DNA from: Haliclystus octoradiatus
Lineage: Eukaryota; Cnidaria; Staurozoa; Stauromedusae; Haliclystidae
Direction: 5' to 3'
Assembly (NCBI GenBank): GCA_916610825.1
Contig: OU744450.1
Coordinates: forward strand, 7,336,030-7,400,029
Length of the DNA: 64,000 bases
The position numbers and the translations under genes were made by a program. Each line of letters starts with the position of its first letter. Position 1 is the stretch's first letter. Positions 8,671 to 18,995 of this stretch are shown piece by piece. Below the pieces are notes generated by a model. It ran no database searches. It was not told the origin of the DNA and saw only the letters and a list, made by a program, of their open reading frames with translations.

Positions 8671-10819
8671 CGTTGTCTGTCGTGTTTAGAAAGGTCACCG
8701 ATGATGATGAAAAGACGGACCCACCGGTTGTATTTGGTACTGAGGTATTTCGCTTTCTACCTCAAGATGATGATGACGGCCTGTATCTGCAAAGCTTGTT
8801 TGATTTGGCTTATAATCAGCTTCTCACCAAGATGGAAGAATTTGAACAGAATGGCTCATCGTGGATAATTGACGCACTCAACCATCTAGACTTGAACATT
8901 GTCACCTATGACCCTCTTCGGGCATCGTCTTTCCTACCCCTCCCACGAGATATACAACTCAAGCATGCTGTTATCAATGTTCAGAATAATGATGATGAAA
9001 AGTGTTTTGTTTGGGCTGTACTGGCTAGTATGTTGAATATTTCTAACCATGCTGAACGTCTCTATCATTATGAACGAAATGAGCACTTGCTGAAACTGGA
9101 TGGATTACAATTCCCCCTCCCCCTCAAGGATGTGGCTAAATTTGAGCGCATGAATGACATCAGCGTTCATGTGTATGGTTTTGTGATAGAGGAAACAGCA
9201 GCTAAAAAGTCAAAAAGCATTGTCATCCCGTTACGTATTGGCGAGAGGCGACAGTATTCACAACATGTTAACCTGTTGATGTGGACCGAAGACAATGAAA
9301 ATGATGATGATGATGATGATGATCAACCTGCACCCAAGTCCCATTACGCTTACATTAAAAACCTAAGTGCTCTTCTCGGCTCTCAACTCAGCAAGAGAAA
9401 AAATCATAAAGACTTTTGTGATTACTGTCTGCTCGGTTTTGGAAATCCTGCTGTGCGAGATAGACATATGGAGAAGTGTAAGCATACTGGGGCACAACGG
9501 GTTCGATTACCTGAGAAGGACGATCTGAACAAAGAGGATAAAGTGTTTTTCAAAGATATGCAAAAACAAGTGAAAATGCCCTTTGTCATGTACGCAGACA
9601 CTGAAGCATTGTTAATGAAGCAATCAACTTGTCAACGCAATCCTCAAAACTCGTCAACTGTCATCACACAAAATCATGTTCCTTGTGGGTTTGGTGTTTT
9701 GGTGAAGTGTACCAAACCAGAATTTGATGAGCCACCCTACATCTATCGAGGGGAAGATTGCATGGGTAAATTTCTGGATTATGTTCTTGCCAAGAGTGAA
9801 AAGCTGCGTGAGAAATTGAGAAACGTTGAGCCCATTATCATGTCTCTGGCAGAAGAGTTGGCCCATGTACAAGCTGGAGTGTGTCATATCTGTGAGAAGG
9901 GTGATTTTGTTTATGGTGTTAAAAATCACAAACGTTTAAAGGTGAAAGATCACGATCATTTGAGTGGACAGTATCGTGGTGCAGCACATAATGGATGCAA
10001 TCTGAATTATCGCGTCAATGCTGATTACATTCCAATACCCTGCGTCTTACACAATCTACGAGGGTATGATGCACATCACATCTTGTTGGCCTTCAAAGAA
10101 CGACATGCTGAGAAACGCATTCAATGCATTCCAAACACAATGGAGAAGTATGTGTCCTTCACAATTGGCGGTGTACGCTTCATTGATTCTTTGCAATTTC
10201 TGAATGCAAGTCTTGGCACTTTGATGGACAACTTGAATGATTCACAGCTGACACTCACCCACACCTACTTGGAAACAATCACAACTCGATCGGTCAATCT
10301 AGACAATCGTCTATCGCTAGTCAAGCGCAAAGGAGTCTATCCCTATGAGTACATGGATTCGTGGGAGCGATTTGATGATGTCACATTACCACCTCGATCG
10401 GCCTTCTACAGTTCATTGACGGATGAAGATGTAAGTGAGGAAGATTATAGTCACGCTCAGCAGGTCTTTCGTGAATTCAGCATGAATAATTTGGGTGATT
10501 ATCATGACTTCTACCTGTGTACTGATGTTCTACTTCTGGCAGACGTCTTCGAAACCTTTCGCAACATGTGTCATGAATACTTCCACCTCGATCCTGCTCA
10601 GTTCTATAGTTCTCCTGGACTTTCTTGGAGTGCAGCATTAAAAATGACAGGCATTGAGTTGGATTTGTTGACTGATATTGATCAGTATCAATTCATTGAA
10701 CAGAGTGTGCGAGGTGGCGTTTCGTCCATCAATCATCGCTATGCCAAAGCCAATGTACCTGGTTCAGATGATTATGATCCTGATTCACCCAATGCCTACT
10801 TGGTCTATCTGGATGCAAA
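8667..10819 (+). CDS. Polinton family-B DNA polymerase, N-terminal and exonuclease part
   Basis: Protein-primed type DNA polymerase that copies the element. The first in-frame ATG is at 8667. After a typical N-terminal region (DPLRASSFLPLPRDIQLKHA) come Exo I (FVMYADTEAL), an HNH/endonuclease VII-like zinc insert (CHICEK..KVKDHDHLSGQYRGAAH..C), Exo II (NLRGYDAHHILL) and Exo III (YLCTDVLLLADVF). The piece ends in polymerase motif A at a GTGAGT donor (10820), and the intron contains a (GAT)n run. All expected 3'-5' exonuclease acidic residues are visible. Confidence 0.9.
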
Positions 10820-10832
10820 GTGAGTGATGAGT

Positions 10833-10837
<5 letters not shown>

Positions 10838-10866
<29 letters not shown>
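10838..10866. repeat. (GAT)n microsatellite in the polymerase intron
   Basis: About ten GAT/ATG repeats inside the short intron between 10820 and 10921. Confidence 0.85.
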
Positions 10867-10921
10867 AGCAATGAGAATGGTAGTATAGGGTTGCTAATTT
10901 TTTATGTTATTTTTATTTCAG

Positions 10922-12230
10922 CAACCTGTATGGATGGGCAATGTCGCAAGCGCTGCCAACAGGTCAATTCCGATGGTTAGAACAGTGTGAAATTGATGTC
11001 TTGGATGTTTCTCAATTGTCTAACGACTGTGATGATGGGTACATTCTCGAATGTGATTTGACCTATCCAGCTGATATTCATGATGCACATGCCTGCTTCC
11101 CTCTCGCTCCTGAGCGAATGGTGATTGATTCAAAGATGTTGTCCCCTCACCAAAAGGAATTGTACGCCATGACGATGATTAAATCACAGTTGAATGGTGA
11201 GTCTGTCACGATTAAAGATTCATGTCGAAAACTTGTTCCTAATTTGAGAGATAAAGAGAAATATGTGGTTCATTATCGAAATCTCTCCTTGTTTCTCGAC
11301 TTGGGAATGGTGTTGACAAAAGTGCATCGTGTTCTGACGTTCAAACAGCGACCTTGGTTGAAACAATACATCGACTTCAATACTCAGAAGAGAGCTGCTG
11401 CCACTGATGACTTATCGAAAACGCTTTTCAAACTTTTCAACAATTCCATTTATGGCAAGCTGTTGGAAAGTGTACGCAGTAGACGCAACATCAATTTAGT
11501 GGACAATGCAAGGTCGATGAAAAAATTTGCAGCACAGCCCATCTTCAAATCTTGCAAGATTTTTCATGAAAATCTTTGTCCTGTAGAACGCTCGTTTCCT
11601 GAAATTGTCCTAAATCGACCTATTTATGCCGGATTCTGTGTCCTCGATTTATCAAAATGGCTGATGATCGATTTTCATTACAATTATATGAAAAAGCGTT
11701 ACCCTGGAAACCACTCCAAGGTATTGTTCACTGATACTGATAGCTTGGCTTATGTTATTCAAACTGATGATTTATACCGAGATATTCAAGGTGCAAGTGA
11801 TTGGTTTGACTTCAGTGGGTACCCTAAAGAACATCCTTGTTATTCACCTGCGAACAAAAAGGTGGTTGGCTATTTCAAAGATGAGTTGAACGGGTCCATT
11901 ATGAAATCGTTTGTTGGTCTTCGCTCCAAGATGTATGCCTATCAGTACGATGGGAAAGAGGTGAAACGTGCCAAAGGTGTCAAACGGTCGACAGTTCAAA
12001 AGACATTGACGTTTGATGATTACAGAACCTGCCTCTTTGACAATGTCACACTGATGCGCAGTATGAGTGCCATCCGATCCATCGACCATCGACTGTATAC
12101 TCTAGTTGTCAACAAGAAAGCTCTGTCGTCTTATGATGACAAGCGATATCTACTAGATGATGGCTACTCAACTCTACCCCACGGACATTACTCAATTGAA
12201 GATCAACAACAACAACAACAACAACAATAG
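10922..12230 (+). CDS. Polinton family-B DNA polymerase, polymerase part
   Basis: Begins after a polypyrimidine/CAG acceptor at 10921 with NLYGWAMSQALP, the rest of motif A. Motif B follows as KLFNNSIYGKLLE and motif C as LFTDTDSLAYV with the catalytic DTD. A K/R-rich segment (KGVKRSTVQKTLTFDDY) near the end is usual for Polinton polymerases. The protein finishes with a glutamine run from a CAA repeat before the stop at 12230. Catalytic motifs are intact, one reason to regard the copy as young. Confidence 0.9.
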
Positions 12231-12652
12231 CTTTTTTCTATATAATTACTATCAGTGAATATCTGTGAATCGGATTACGAATTCAGATTATGTATCATCG
12301 TTTTAACTTATTGTTTAGCTAAGTTATGAACGAGAGAAATGATAATAAAAAACAGACAATTTTGTATATATTAAATCATGTTTTATTATTGTTTTAAAAA
12401 ATGTGTGAGAATTATTATTATTATTATGAATGACATTTTGTACTATAACATCTACTATTATTCATCTATATCAAATCAAAGTTATAATTAATTGAATGTG
12501 TGATTGATTATTCTTTGTCATTAAATCTGTTTTATTAATAAATGCACATCTATGATTCTCAAGATATATATTTGTATAATGAATCAGGTTTTGTCCATTC
12601 TAAAACAAAAGGGTGATTCTGTTGATGAACTATTGATTATGTTATACGTCTG
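12231..12652. terminator. convergent 3' region with poly(A) signals for both strands
   Basis: AT-rich gap between the polymerase stop and the stop of the minus-strand accessory gene. AATAAA at 12344-12349 serves the plus strand and TTTATT at 12531-12536 (AATAAA on the minus strand) the other gene. No further coding signal. Confidence 0.55.
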
Positions 12653-13810
12653 TTATGGATCGGTGAATTCATTACTTTGTGCATAAGCGTCTGTGAGACG
12701 TTCTTTGAGTTCATTCACCCACAGGCTATTTGATAACAAGTGTTCCAGAGTGAAACTAGGCCACATACTTTTAACTCTGCTGATGTGACGAAATGCCTTG
12801 TTGTGAGCTTCTGCGATGTCCACCTGTTTTATTACGTCATCAAAACAAAGACGTATGCATTCATCTGCTGTGGAAAATGCGCATATTTCATGACCCATTA
12901 TATTCTGTTCCTCATCTCTACACCCCATACATATGCTTTTAAGACAATCCAATACTTTAGGTGCCATTTGATCTACAAAAGCAGGAATTATTTGCCGTAA
13001 TTGTCTGGTCAATACCGTAATTTCAGAACTATCTCCATCAGCGTCAGTGGTTATCGGCTTATGTCCGTTTGTGAAAGAATTTACTGGGTGATGAATAACG
13101 CTTCTGACAGGGTAAGAAAAATCACTGTCTGCCACTTTCATGTCGAGTAACTGCTTTTTGTAAGTTGAATACGACTTTTTCATACCCTGCAGAACTTTGA
13201 TCATTTCTTCTAAATTCTCCGCGTTAATAATAATGTGACCACATCCTTCTCTCGATGATGATGATTTATTACCAACTTGCCCCTCATCAATGGTTTGACT
13301 CATCATAATGTAAACGTTATTTGAGAGACTCGATTTGTCACTGTGATCTACAAATGCTTTACTTGTTAATTGTAGTTTTTTAATACCTTGATTTCTCAAG
13401 GTCTTTAAACGTTTTGCAAAACCAGATTCGTCTCCATTGTTATTAGGTTGTCGATCATTCACCCATTGTGGTAATTCAACCTCTTTATTTTCAGGGACTT
13501 GAGGCTTCGTTTTCTTTGTTGATGTGGATTTCCCCAATTTGATAAAATCGACATTTCGACGTTTCAATTCTTTATCACTGTTGGCTTGTGTAACAGATCC
13601 GCTAATATGACGAGGCTTGTGAGATTTTCTCTTGTTGTGTTTTGAAGGCTGAATCACCTCAATGATTGAAATATCATCATCATCCATCTTGTCTGGAACA
13701 ATTGGCTGACTAGTTACTGCAGTTGGTTTATTCATCAGCGAATCAAGCGTTTCATATTCTGATGCAGTAAATGGTGTGGCAGTGAATTCCAAATCATCCA
13801 TTGAAGCCAT
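12653..13810 (-). CDS. Polinton accessory protein of unknown function
   Basis: About 385 residues if started at the ATG at 13810 (MASMDDLEFTATPFTASEYE). The open frame extends to 13876, but that codon lies only a few bases from a TATA box (13883-13890), so it is probably not in the transcript. The N-terminal half is polar and basic with nuclear-localisation-like clusters (KHNKRKSHKPRH, KELKRRN). The C-terminal half is helical with four cysteines around CMGCRDEEQNIMGHEIC. It is convergent with the polymerase gene and next to the terminal repeat region. No family recognised; position and composition suggest a nuclear or packaging accessory role. Confidence 0.6.
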   Translation of the reverse strand: MASMDDLEFTATPFTASEYETLDSLMNKPTAVTSQPIVPDKMDDDDISIIEVIQPSKHNKRKSHKPRHISGSVTQANSDKELKRRNVDFIKLGKSTSTKKTKPQVPENKEVELPQWVNDRQPNNNGDESGFAKRLKTLRNQGIKKLQLTSKAFVDHSDKSSLSNNVYIMMSQTIDEGQVGNKSSSSREGCGHIIINAENLEEMIKVLQGMKKSYSTYKKQLLDMKVADSDFSYPVRSVIHHPVNSFTNGHKPITTDADGDSSEITVLTRQLRQIIPAFVDQMAPKVLDCLKSICMGCRDEEQNIMGHEICAFSTADECIRLCFDDVIKQVDIAEAHNKAFRHISRVKSMWPSFTLEHLLSNSLWVNELKERLTDAYAQSNEFTDP

Positions 13811-13882
13811 TATGCAAAAAAACAACTCAACTGCTATACCGTATGTCAAATTGTAATGAAATGAAACGATTTTCAAACGAGA

Positions 13883-13890
13883 CTTTTATA
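13883..13890 (-). promoter_or_regulatory. TATA box (TATAAAAG) of the accessory gene
   Basis: Reads TATAAAAG on the minus strand, about 73 bases before the ATG at 13810 and bordering the terminal tandem repeats. Confidence 0.55.
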
Positions 13891-13917
13891 ACCCTGGATG
13901 ATTGACATGTTGTCAAT

Positions 13918-14213
13918 CAATCGTTGCGCTTTTGGTAATCGGATTAATGGATCGTTGCGCTAAACCGGATCGTTGCGCTAAAACCGGATCGTTGCGCTAA
14001 AACCGGATCGTTGCGCTAAACCGGATCGTTGCGCAAATACCGGAGTGGTTGACCGGATCGTTGCGCAAATACCGGAGTGGTTGACCGGATCGTTGCGCAA
14101 ATACCGGAGTGGTTGACCGGATCGTTGCGCAAATCGTTGCGCTTTTTACCGGAGTTCCGGATCGTTGCGTCGTTGCCTATTGACTGGCCCAGAACCCGTC
14201 AAATACATCTACT
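13918..14213. repeat. Polinton terminal region with two kinds of tandem repeat
   Basis: First come several copies of a unit of about 19-20 bases containing CCGGATCGTTGCGCTAAA (13930-14030), then a unit of about 32 bases that adds ACCGGAGTGGTTGA (14030-14125). These are followed by broken repeats and a unique tail to 14213. GATCGTTGCG is shared by both units. Polinton terminal inverted repeats often contain such arrays; the partner arm would be to the left of the window. Confidence 0.75.
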
Positions 14214-14219
14214 AATAGA
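14214..14219. other. probable 6-bp Polinton target site (AATAGA)
   Basis: AATAGA directly follows the Polinton end and equals 57775-57780 in the uninterrupted LINE-1 copy. Six-base target duplications are standard for Polintons; the left copy lies outside the window. Confidence 0.55.
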
Positions 14220-15698
14220 TACTAAAGATATTGAAAATACTATAAATTCATTGCCAATGAAGCGTTCAACAGGAATTGATTATATTGAAACAAAACTTAT
14301 AAAAATAATAGCGCCATCTATTGCTCCTCACTTATGTCAACTGTTTAATTTATCATTAAAATCAGGAATCTTTCCAGAGGCTTTTAAATGTGCTAAAATA
14401 AATCCCCTTCACAAAGGTAAATCAGCTCAAGATATAAATAATTATAGACCAATTTCTATCCTTTCTGTGATTTCAAAAATACTCGAAAAAGTAGTTCATC
14501 GACAATTTTACGATTATTTAACTGACCAATAGCTATTATCAGGATCTCAATCTGGTTTCCGTAAACGTCATTCAACATCAAGCAGTTTACTTTCCCTCAC
14601 AGAATTTTGCTTTGCAGAAATGAATAAAAAAAATATAATTGGAGTAATAAGTTTGGATTTACGTAAAGCTTTTGATACTGTTAACCATAATATTTTACTA
14701 AAAAAACTTAAAATGTATGGATGTGATCAAAGCAGTTTAAACTGGTTTACAACTTACCTTGTGATAGGAAACAACTAGTATTAAACAATGGAGTGTCATC
14801 GAACATATGTACTGTGGAGTGTGGTGTTCCCCAGGGTTCGATATTAGGTCCACTTTTATTTTTAATTTACATTAATGACATTGTTAGTTCAGTAGATTTG
14901 TGCTCAATAAATCTTTACGCTGACGATACAATCATTTATTATGCAGGCAAATCTAATGAACTAGAAAAAGTATATATATGGCTTTGCTCTAATAAACTAA
15001 GTCTAAACGTAAATAAAACAAACTGTATGACAATCGGCACGAAACAAAAGCTTAAACATTCAAATCGATTAAACATAAAAATTAATAATAGTGAAATTAA
15101 AACCACAAACGTACTAGATTATCTAGGAATAAAAGTTGATGAAAATTTAAACTTTAATTCACACATAGACACAGTCGTTGGAAAAATCAACAGAGGCTTG
15201 GGTGTACTGAGATATGTATCAAAATTTTTACCTCTAATTTCCAGAAAACTTTTATTTAATAGCATTGTCCTGCCTCATTTTGATTATTGTGCTGTTGTAT
15301 GGGGGGGCTGTAAACAAGAACATGTAACTCGCCTCCAGAGATTACAAAACAGAGGATTACGGACAATACTTCGTTGTGGCTACAGGACTTCAATCTCCGA
15401 AATGCTCAATAAAACGGAGATCATGAGCGTTAAAAACAGAATCACGTTTTATCAACTTTCAATGGTTCATAAAATAAAGTTTCAATTAGCTCCTCAAAAA
15501 ATTGCCACTTTATTTTCATGTCCTAATTCAACCAAAACTCGCTCTTTTGCTCACAATAACATATACAACGACAAATGCCACAGTCATTCATTTAAATCAG
15601 CTGGTATTCACAAATGGAATCAACAAGCCTCCTGGATAAAAGAAATAGCTAACAGAACAACATATATAGATAATTTGAAGAAAACATTAATTAAATAA
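14214..15698 (+). pseudogene. LINE-1 reverse transcriptase, copy A, broken
   Basis: Reverse transcriptase domains are readable: NNYRPISILSVISKILEKVV, LDLRKAFDTVNHN, VPQGSILGPLLFLIYINDIV and the catalytic LYADDTIIYY, followed by a thumb and C-terminal region ending in IDNLKKTLIK. Relative to copy B there is a TAG at 14530-14532 (CAG in B) and one T lost from the run at 14759-14760, so this copy is inactive. Unlike copy B it has no hAT insertion and only seven G in the run at 15301-15307. Confidence 0.85.
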
Positions 15699-15865
15699 TA
15701 TATATCTTATGTAAATTTGTATACTTTTTATAAATGTAAAATTTCCTAATACTGTACAAACATTTTATTCTAAAATATTATATTGTATGCATTTTGTAAT
15801 CAGCCCTGTGAAAACAAGCCTAGTATGGCTTACCAGGCCGTGAATAAATGATGATGATGATGATG

Positions 15866-16978
15866 ATGAAAGAGTGTCCCAAATTTTGTGAATAGATGGC
15901 TCTGGGCGCAGTACCTGAAGCACACAGCGATTGTCAATTTTCATATACTGCAGACTGATGATTTCAAACCTCCTATAAAATTGCTAACAAGATATTCTTC
16001 TAATTTTTCTTCATCTGTCTTTGTGTATGATTTCAATGTAGTAACTTGTTCTTCAAATCCGTGAAGGATGTATCCTGCTTGTAGACTCACCATCAAAACG
16101 TAAACTTGGTAAACAGTAGCTGAATCAAAAAACTCCGTGCTGACAACCAGCACGCTAAAATTTGACGGAAGTTCAGCAACCACGTATCGAAATTCTGTCA
16201 GTATATCCTGATTCTAGAGCATAATAAGATTCATCTTCTTGAACAACCGACATTGAATTAGCTACTGCGTTATTGATTGCGGGGTCACTAATTGTAGGAT
16301 ATCTTATAACTCTAACAGGTGATCTTCTAGGGGTAATGGTAATCTTGAGCTCACACAAGAAAATAGATATTGAATAGTAGTATAATGATAAGACAAAACG
16401 GGGTTAACTCAAAATAAGGATATCATAATATCAGCTGTCTGATCAGGAGGCTGAATAATATTTAATCTACTGCAAGGCTAAGGGGGAGGTAGAAGGCTAA
16501 ATGCGCTACTTCACCTTCTAAATAATCTTAATTTTGCTCACGACAACATCAATTTTACAATGGAAGAATAATCCAATAATAACCAGGTTTCTTTTCTAGG
16601 AGTGCTATTTCAAAAAGCTGGTGAGCAAGTGACCTGTTCTATCCATAAAAACATCAACTAATACAGGTGTGATGTCATACTACAAAAGCAACATACATCA
16701 TCGCTACAGGAACTGACTTTTAAAAATAGTGCTAAATCGTGCATTCCAACTGTGTTCGACTGAATAACTGTTTAACTTAGAATGTAAGTACATAATCAGT
16801 ACTTTCAGGCTTCTTTAATATCCAGAAAGGCATTCAAACAGATTTAAGCCTGCTTCAATTTTAATTATTTTCATAATTTTATTAAGACACCACTAAAACC
16901 CTTGTATTTCAGCCTTTCAGAATTGCAACCGGGTACCTCAATTCTATGCCATAAATAGATCTTAAATCTTTGTAAACC
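15866..16978. other. non-repetitive part of the duplicated block
   Basis: Also present at 61194-62320. It holds one possible coding remnant on the minus strand (15941-16358) and otherwise AT-rich sequence with no recognised signal. Confidence 0.5.
15941..16358 (-). pseudogene. unrecognised coding remnant, two overlapping frames
   Basis: Reading on the minus strand, one frame (16358-16173) gives a polar stretch including RVIRYPTISDPAINNAV. A second, offset by one base and overlapping it, gives YVVAELPSNFSVLVVSTEFF and continues to SSVCSI at 15941. Both look protein-like and they join over about 10-30 bases, as expected from a single-base frameshift or from an exon boundary (GT/AG options exist near 16210). 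Copy B at 61264-61678 has the same arrangement. No family recognised. Confidence 0.35.
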
Positions 16979-17753
16979 CTAAGGCTAGGGTTATATGGAC
17001 GCACCAAACTCAATTCGAATTAGGTGCGACACCGAATAGCATTAAATTCGCATTTGGGGTTATACAAACGAACCGAATGTCGAAGATCTTTAAAAACTGG
17101 CCAAAATGTCACGTGATAGGAAGTAATTTTCTTGCAATTATACCGCATGGCTTAAAACTAGAGTGTTTTGTTTGCATTATTTTTCATTTTCAGCGATTTT
17201 TTCGTTCTATTTTGCCTATCAATAGTTTGAAACTTGTATGAAGTAGTAATCTCAAAGGTTTGCAAGCATTTTTACGGGAGACAGTTTTTGTTCTAACAAG
17301 GCATAGTTCTCAGAGCAAATTAAATGCGAATTTCCATCAAAATGACATATTATGATAAAAGCGACCCCAATTCTAGTGCTGTTGTATTGTGATTGACTAA
17401 AATAAAACGTTTTTAAATGTTTTAAATCATGATTTTGGAAAACATCAGCTTCTCGGTCAGCCATCTTTCAATCATATGAACAAGTCACCATAACAACTTC
17501 CCAAAAGCGATGTTCTTTGTGTATGTATGTATGTATGTATTTTATTTGTCAACAATGGTGACAGGCAAATACAGGGAAACTTGTGGTTCCCACTTATGTA
17601 AAGCCGTTAAAAAAGTTAAGATATGTTATTAAGATAAAAGTTTTACAAACAAAAATTGCTACTCAAATATTTACAAGGCATTTAGAACTATCTAGCTAAG
17701 TTAAAAAGGTTATAAGATAAAATTTAAAGGTTACGACATTTGTACTAAAGTAT

Positions 17754-18995
17754 TTACAAGGCATTTAGATCTATGCTAGCTAAAGAACGTTTGAATGCTG
17801 GCACTGTCTTTGAAGTAACACATTTCTCTGGCAGAGAATTCCACCAAGGTATGACACGATTGCAAAAGTCATTTTGAATGGATTTAAACTTGGGGATTGA
17901 TTTTGATTTTAATTTGTACGAGTTTCCTCTCATGTTGTATTTATTTATATCAAAATCGCAAAGCTTATTTATGTCTAAATCGACCATATTATGGGTTATT
18001 TTAAACATAAAAATTAAATCATTTTCAATTCTACTAGTTTCCAACGATTCAAGATTGTAATATTTTAGTCTTTCAGGATATGACTTGTAATACAAACTGT
18101 CTACTCTTGAAGGGTTCATTTTTCTTGTTAAATGCCTTTGAACTTTCTCTATTGTAACAATATCTCTTTGAAGACAGGGATTCCACACTGGTGAAACCGT
18201 TTCCAACAGTGGGCGTACATATGTTTTGTAGGCTTTGACTAGTAATTCGGGATTACGACAGGTGAAACATTTTAATATTAAATAAAGTCTTGCGTATACT
18301 TTAGATGCAATCATTGAGCAATGAGAAGATGACTTTAAATCTGAAGTGAGGATAACTCCAAGGTCTTTGATCTTATTGACAGGTTGTAAATAGTGTCCAG
18401 ATAAGTTGTAATCACAAGAAGGTATTTTCATTCTTCCTACACTAAAGACTGATTATTTTTCAAACGCGATACGTAGCTGCCACTTTTCTGACCATTGACA
18501 AAGGTTTTCTATGCTGTTAGATAAATCAGAGTTAACGTTTGCTGTACTTCTGCAAGAGAATATCTTTGCATCATCAGCGAATAATTTAATTTGACAATCA
18601 TCTTCAACACAAGTGATAATGTCATTAATAAATAAAATAAATAAGAGTGGTCCAATCACAGAACCTTGCGGTACTCCGCTGACAACGTTTAAGGGATTTG
18701 AATAGGTATCTTCGATACATACGATTTGAGAACGGTCATTTAAAAATGAAGAAATCCAGTCCAAAAGTTCGTATTCGAAACCATGAGCACTTAACTTGAT
18801 CAATAACTTACTATGTGATACCGTATCGAACGCTTTGCTAAAATCGATATAAATTGTATCAACGCGTAGCCTTTTGTTCACTGCTTCACTCCAGCTATGT
18901 AACGTATCAATAAGCTGAGTACATGTTGAGCGACGAGTTAAAAAGCCATGTTGTTCTTTTGTTAGCAAGTTATGTTTACGAAGATAATCAAGCAT
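17754..18995 (-). pseudogene. LINE-2 reverse transcriptase and C-terminal region, broken
   Basis: Contains IYIDFSKAFDTVSHS, GVPQGSVIGPLLFILFINDI and the catalytic IKLFADDAKIF, followed by a thumb/C-terminal domain (VRPLLETVSPVWNP, NRVIPWWNSLPE) ending in SIDLNAL. A stop (TAA at 18450-18452) interrupts it where copy B reads a cysteine codon. A second stop lies just before the first methionine at 18995, and the N-terminal part continues in another frame (see 18996-20565). Confidence 0.85.

Larger units (their letters stand above)
1..14213. mobile_element. Polinton/Maverick, right-hand part, largely whole
   Basis: Self-synthesising DNA transposon related to adenovirus-like viruses. The diagnostic set is present: protease, major and minor capsid proteins, integrase, packaging ATPase and protein-primed family-B polymerase. 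Minus-strand structural and integration genes (447-6798) face plus-strand zinc-finger and polymerase genes (7077-12230), and a minus-strand accessory gene closes the right side. The right end is placed at 14213: the terminal bases read outward as AGT, usual for the family, and the next hexamer AATAGA starts LINE-1 sequence continuous with the uninterrupted copy at 57775. The left end lies outside the window. About one break is evident and most frames are open, so the copy looks young. Family call is secure; the exact end is inference from the duplicate. Confidence 0.92.
14214..15865 (+). mobile_element. LINE-1 family, 3' half (copy A)
   Basis: CR1/L2-like APE-type LINE. It runs from the reverse transcriptase N-terminus to the 3' end, which has the conserved tail AGCCCTGTGAAAACAAGCC and an (ATG/GAT)n microsatellite (about 15847-15868). 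The 5' half is missing because the Polinton lies at the junction. It matches 57775-61193. Confidence 0.88.
14214..18681. repeat. segmental duplication, copy A
   Basis: Nearly identical, in the same orientation, to 57775-64000 apart from the hAT insertion there and scattered small indels. It spans LINE-1, about 1.1 kb of unique DNA, the left part of a TIR element and the 3' half of LINE-2, so it is not a single mobile element. It probably continues past 18681, since copy B runs off the window. Confidence 0.9.

Noticed and set aside
14077-14213. apparent N-terminal extension of the LINE-1 copy A frame into the GATCGTTGCG repeats
   Set aside because: The open frame crosses the Polinton/LINE junction by chance; copy B shows the true upstream LINE sequence.
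17252-17464. 70-codon minus-strand frame starting MADREADVF
   Set aside because: Within the arm of the TIR element, no domain, and the copy at 62583 shows no sign of coding constraint; left as part of the element.
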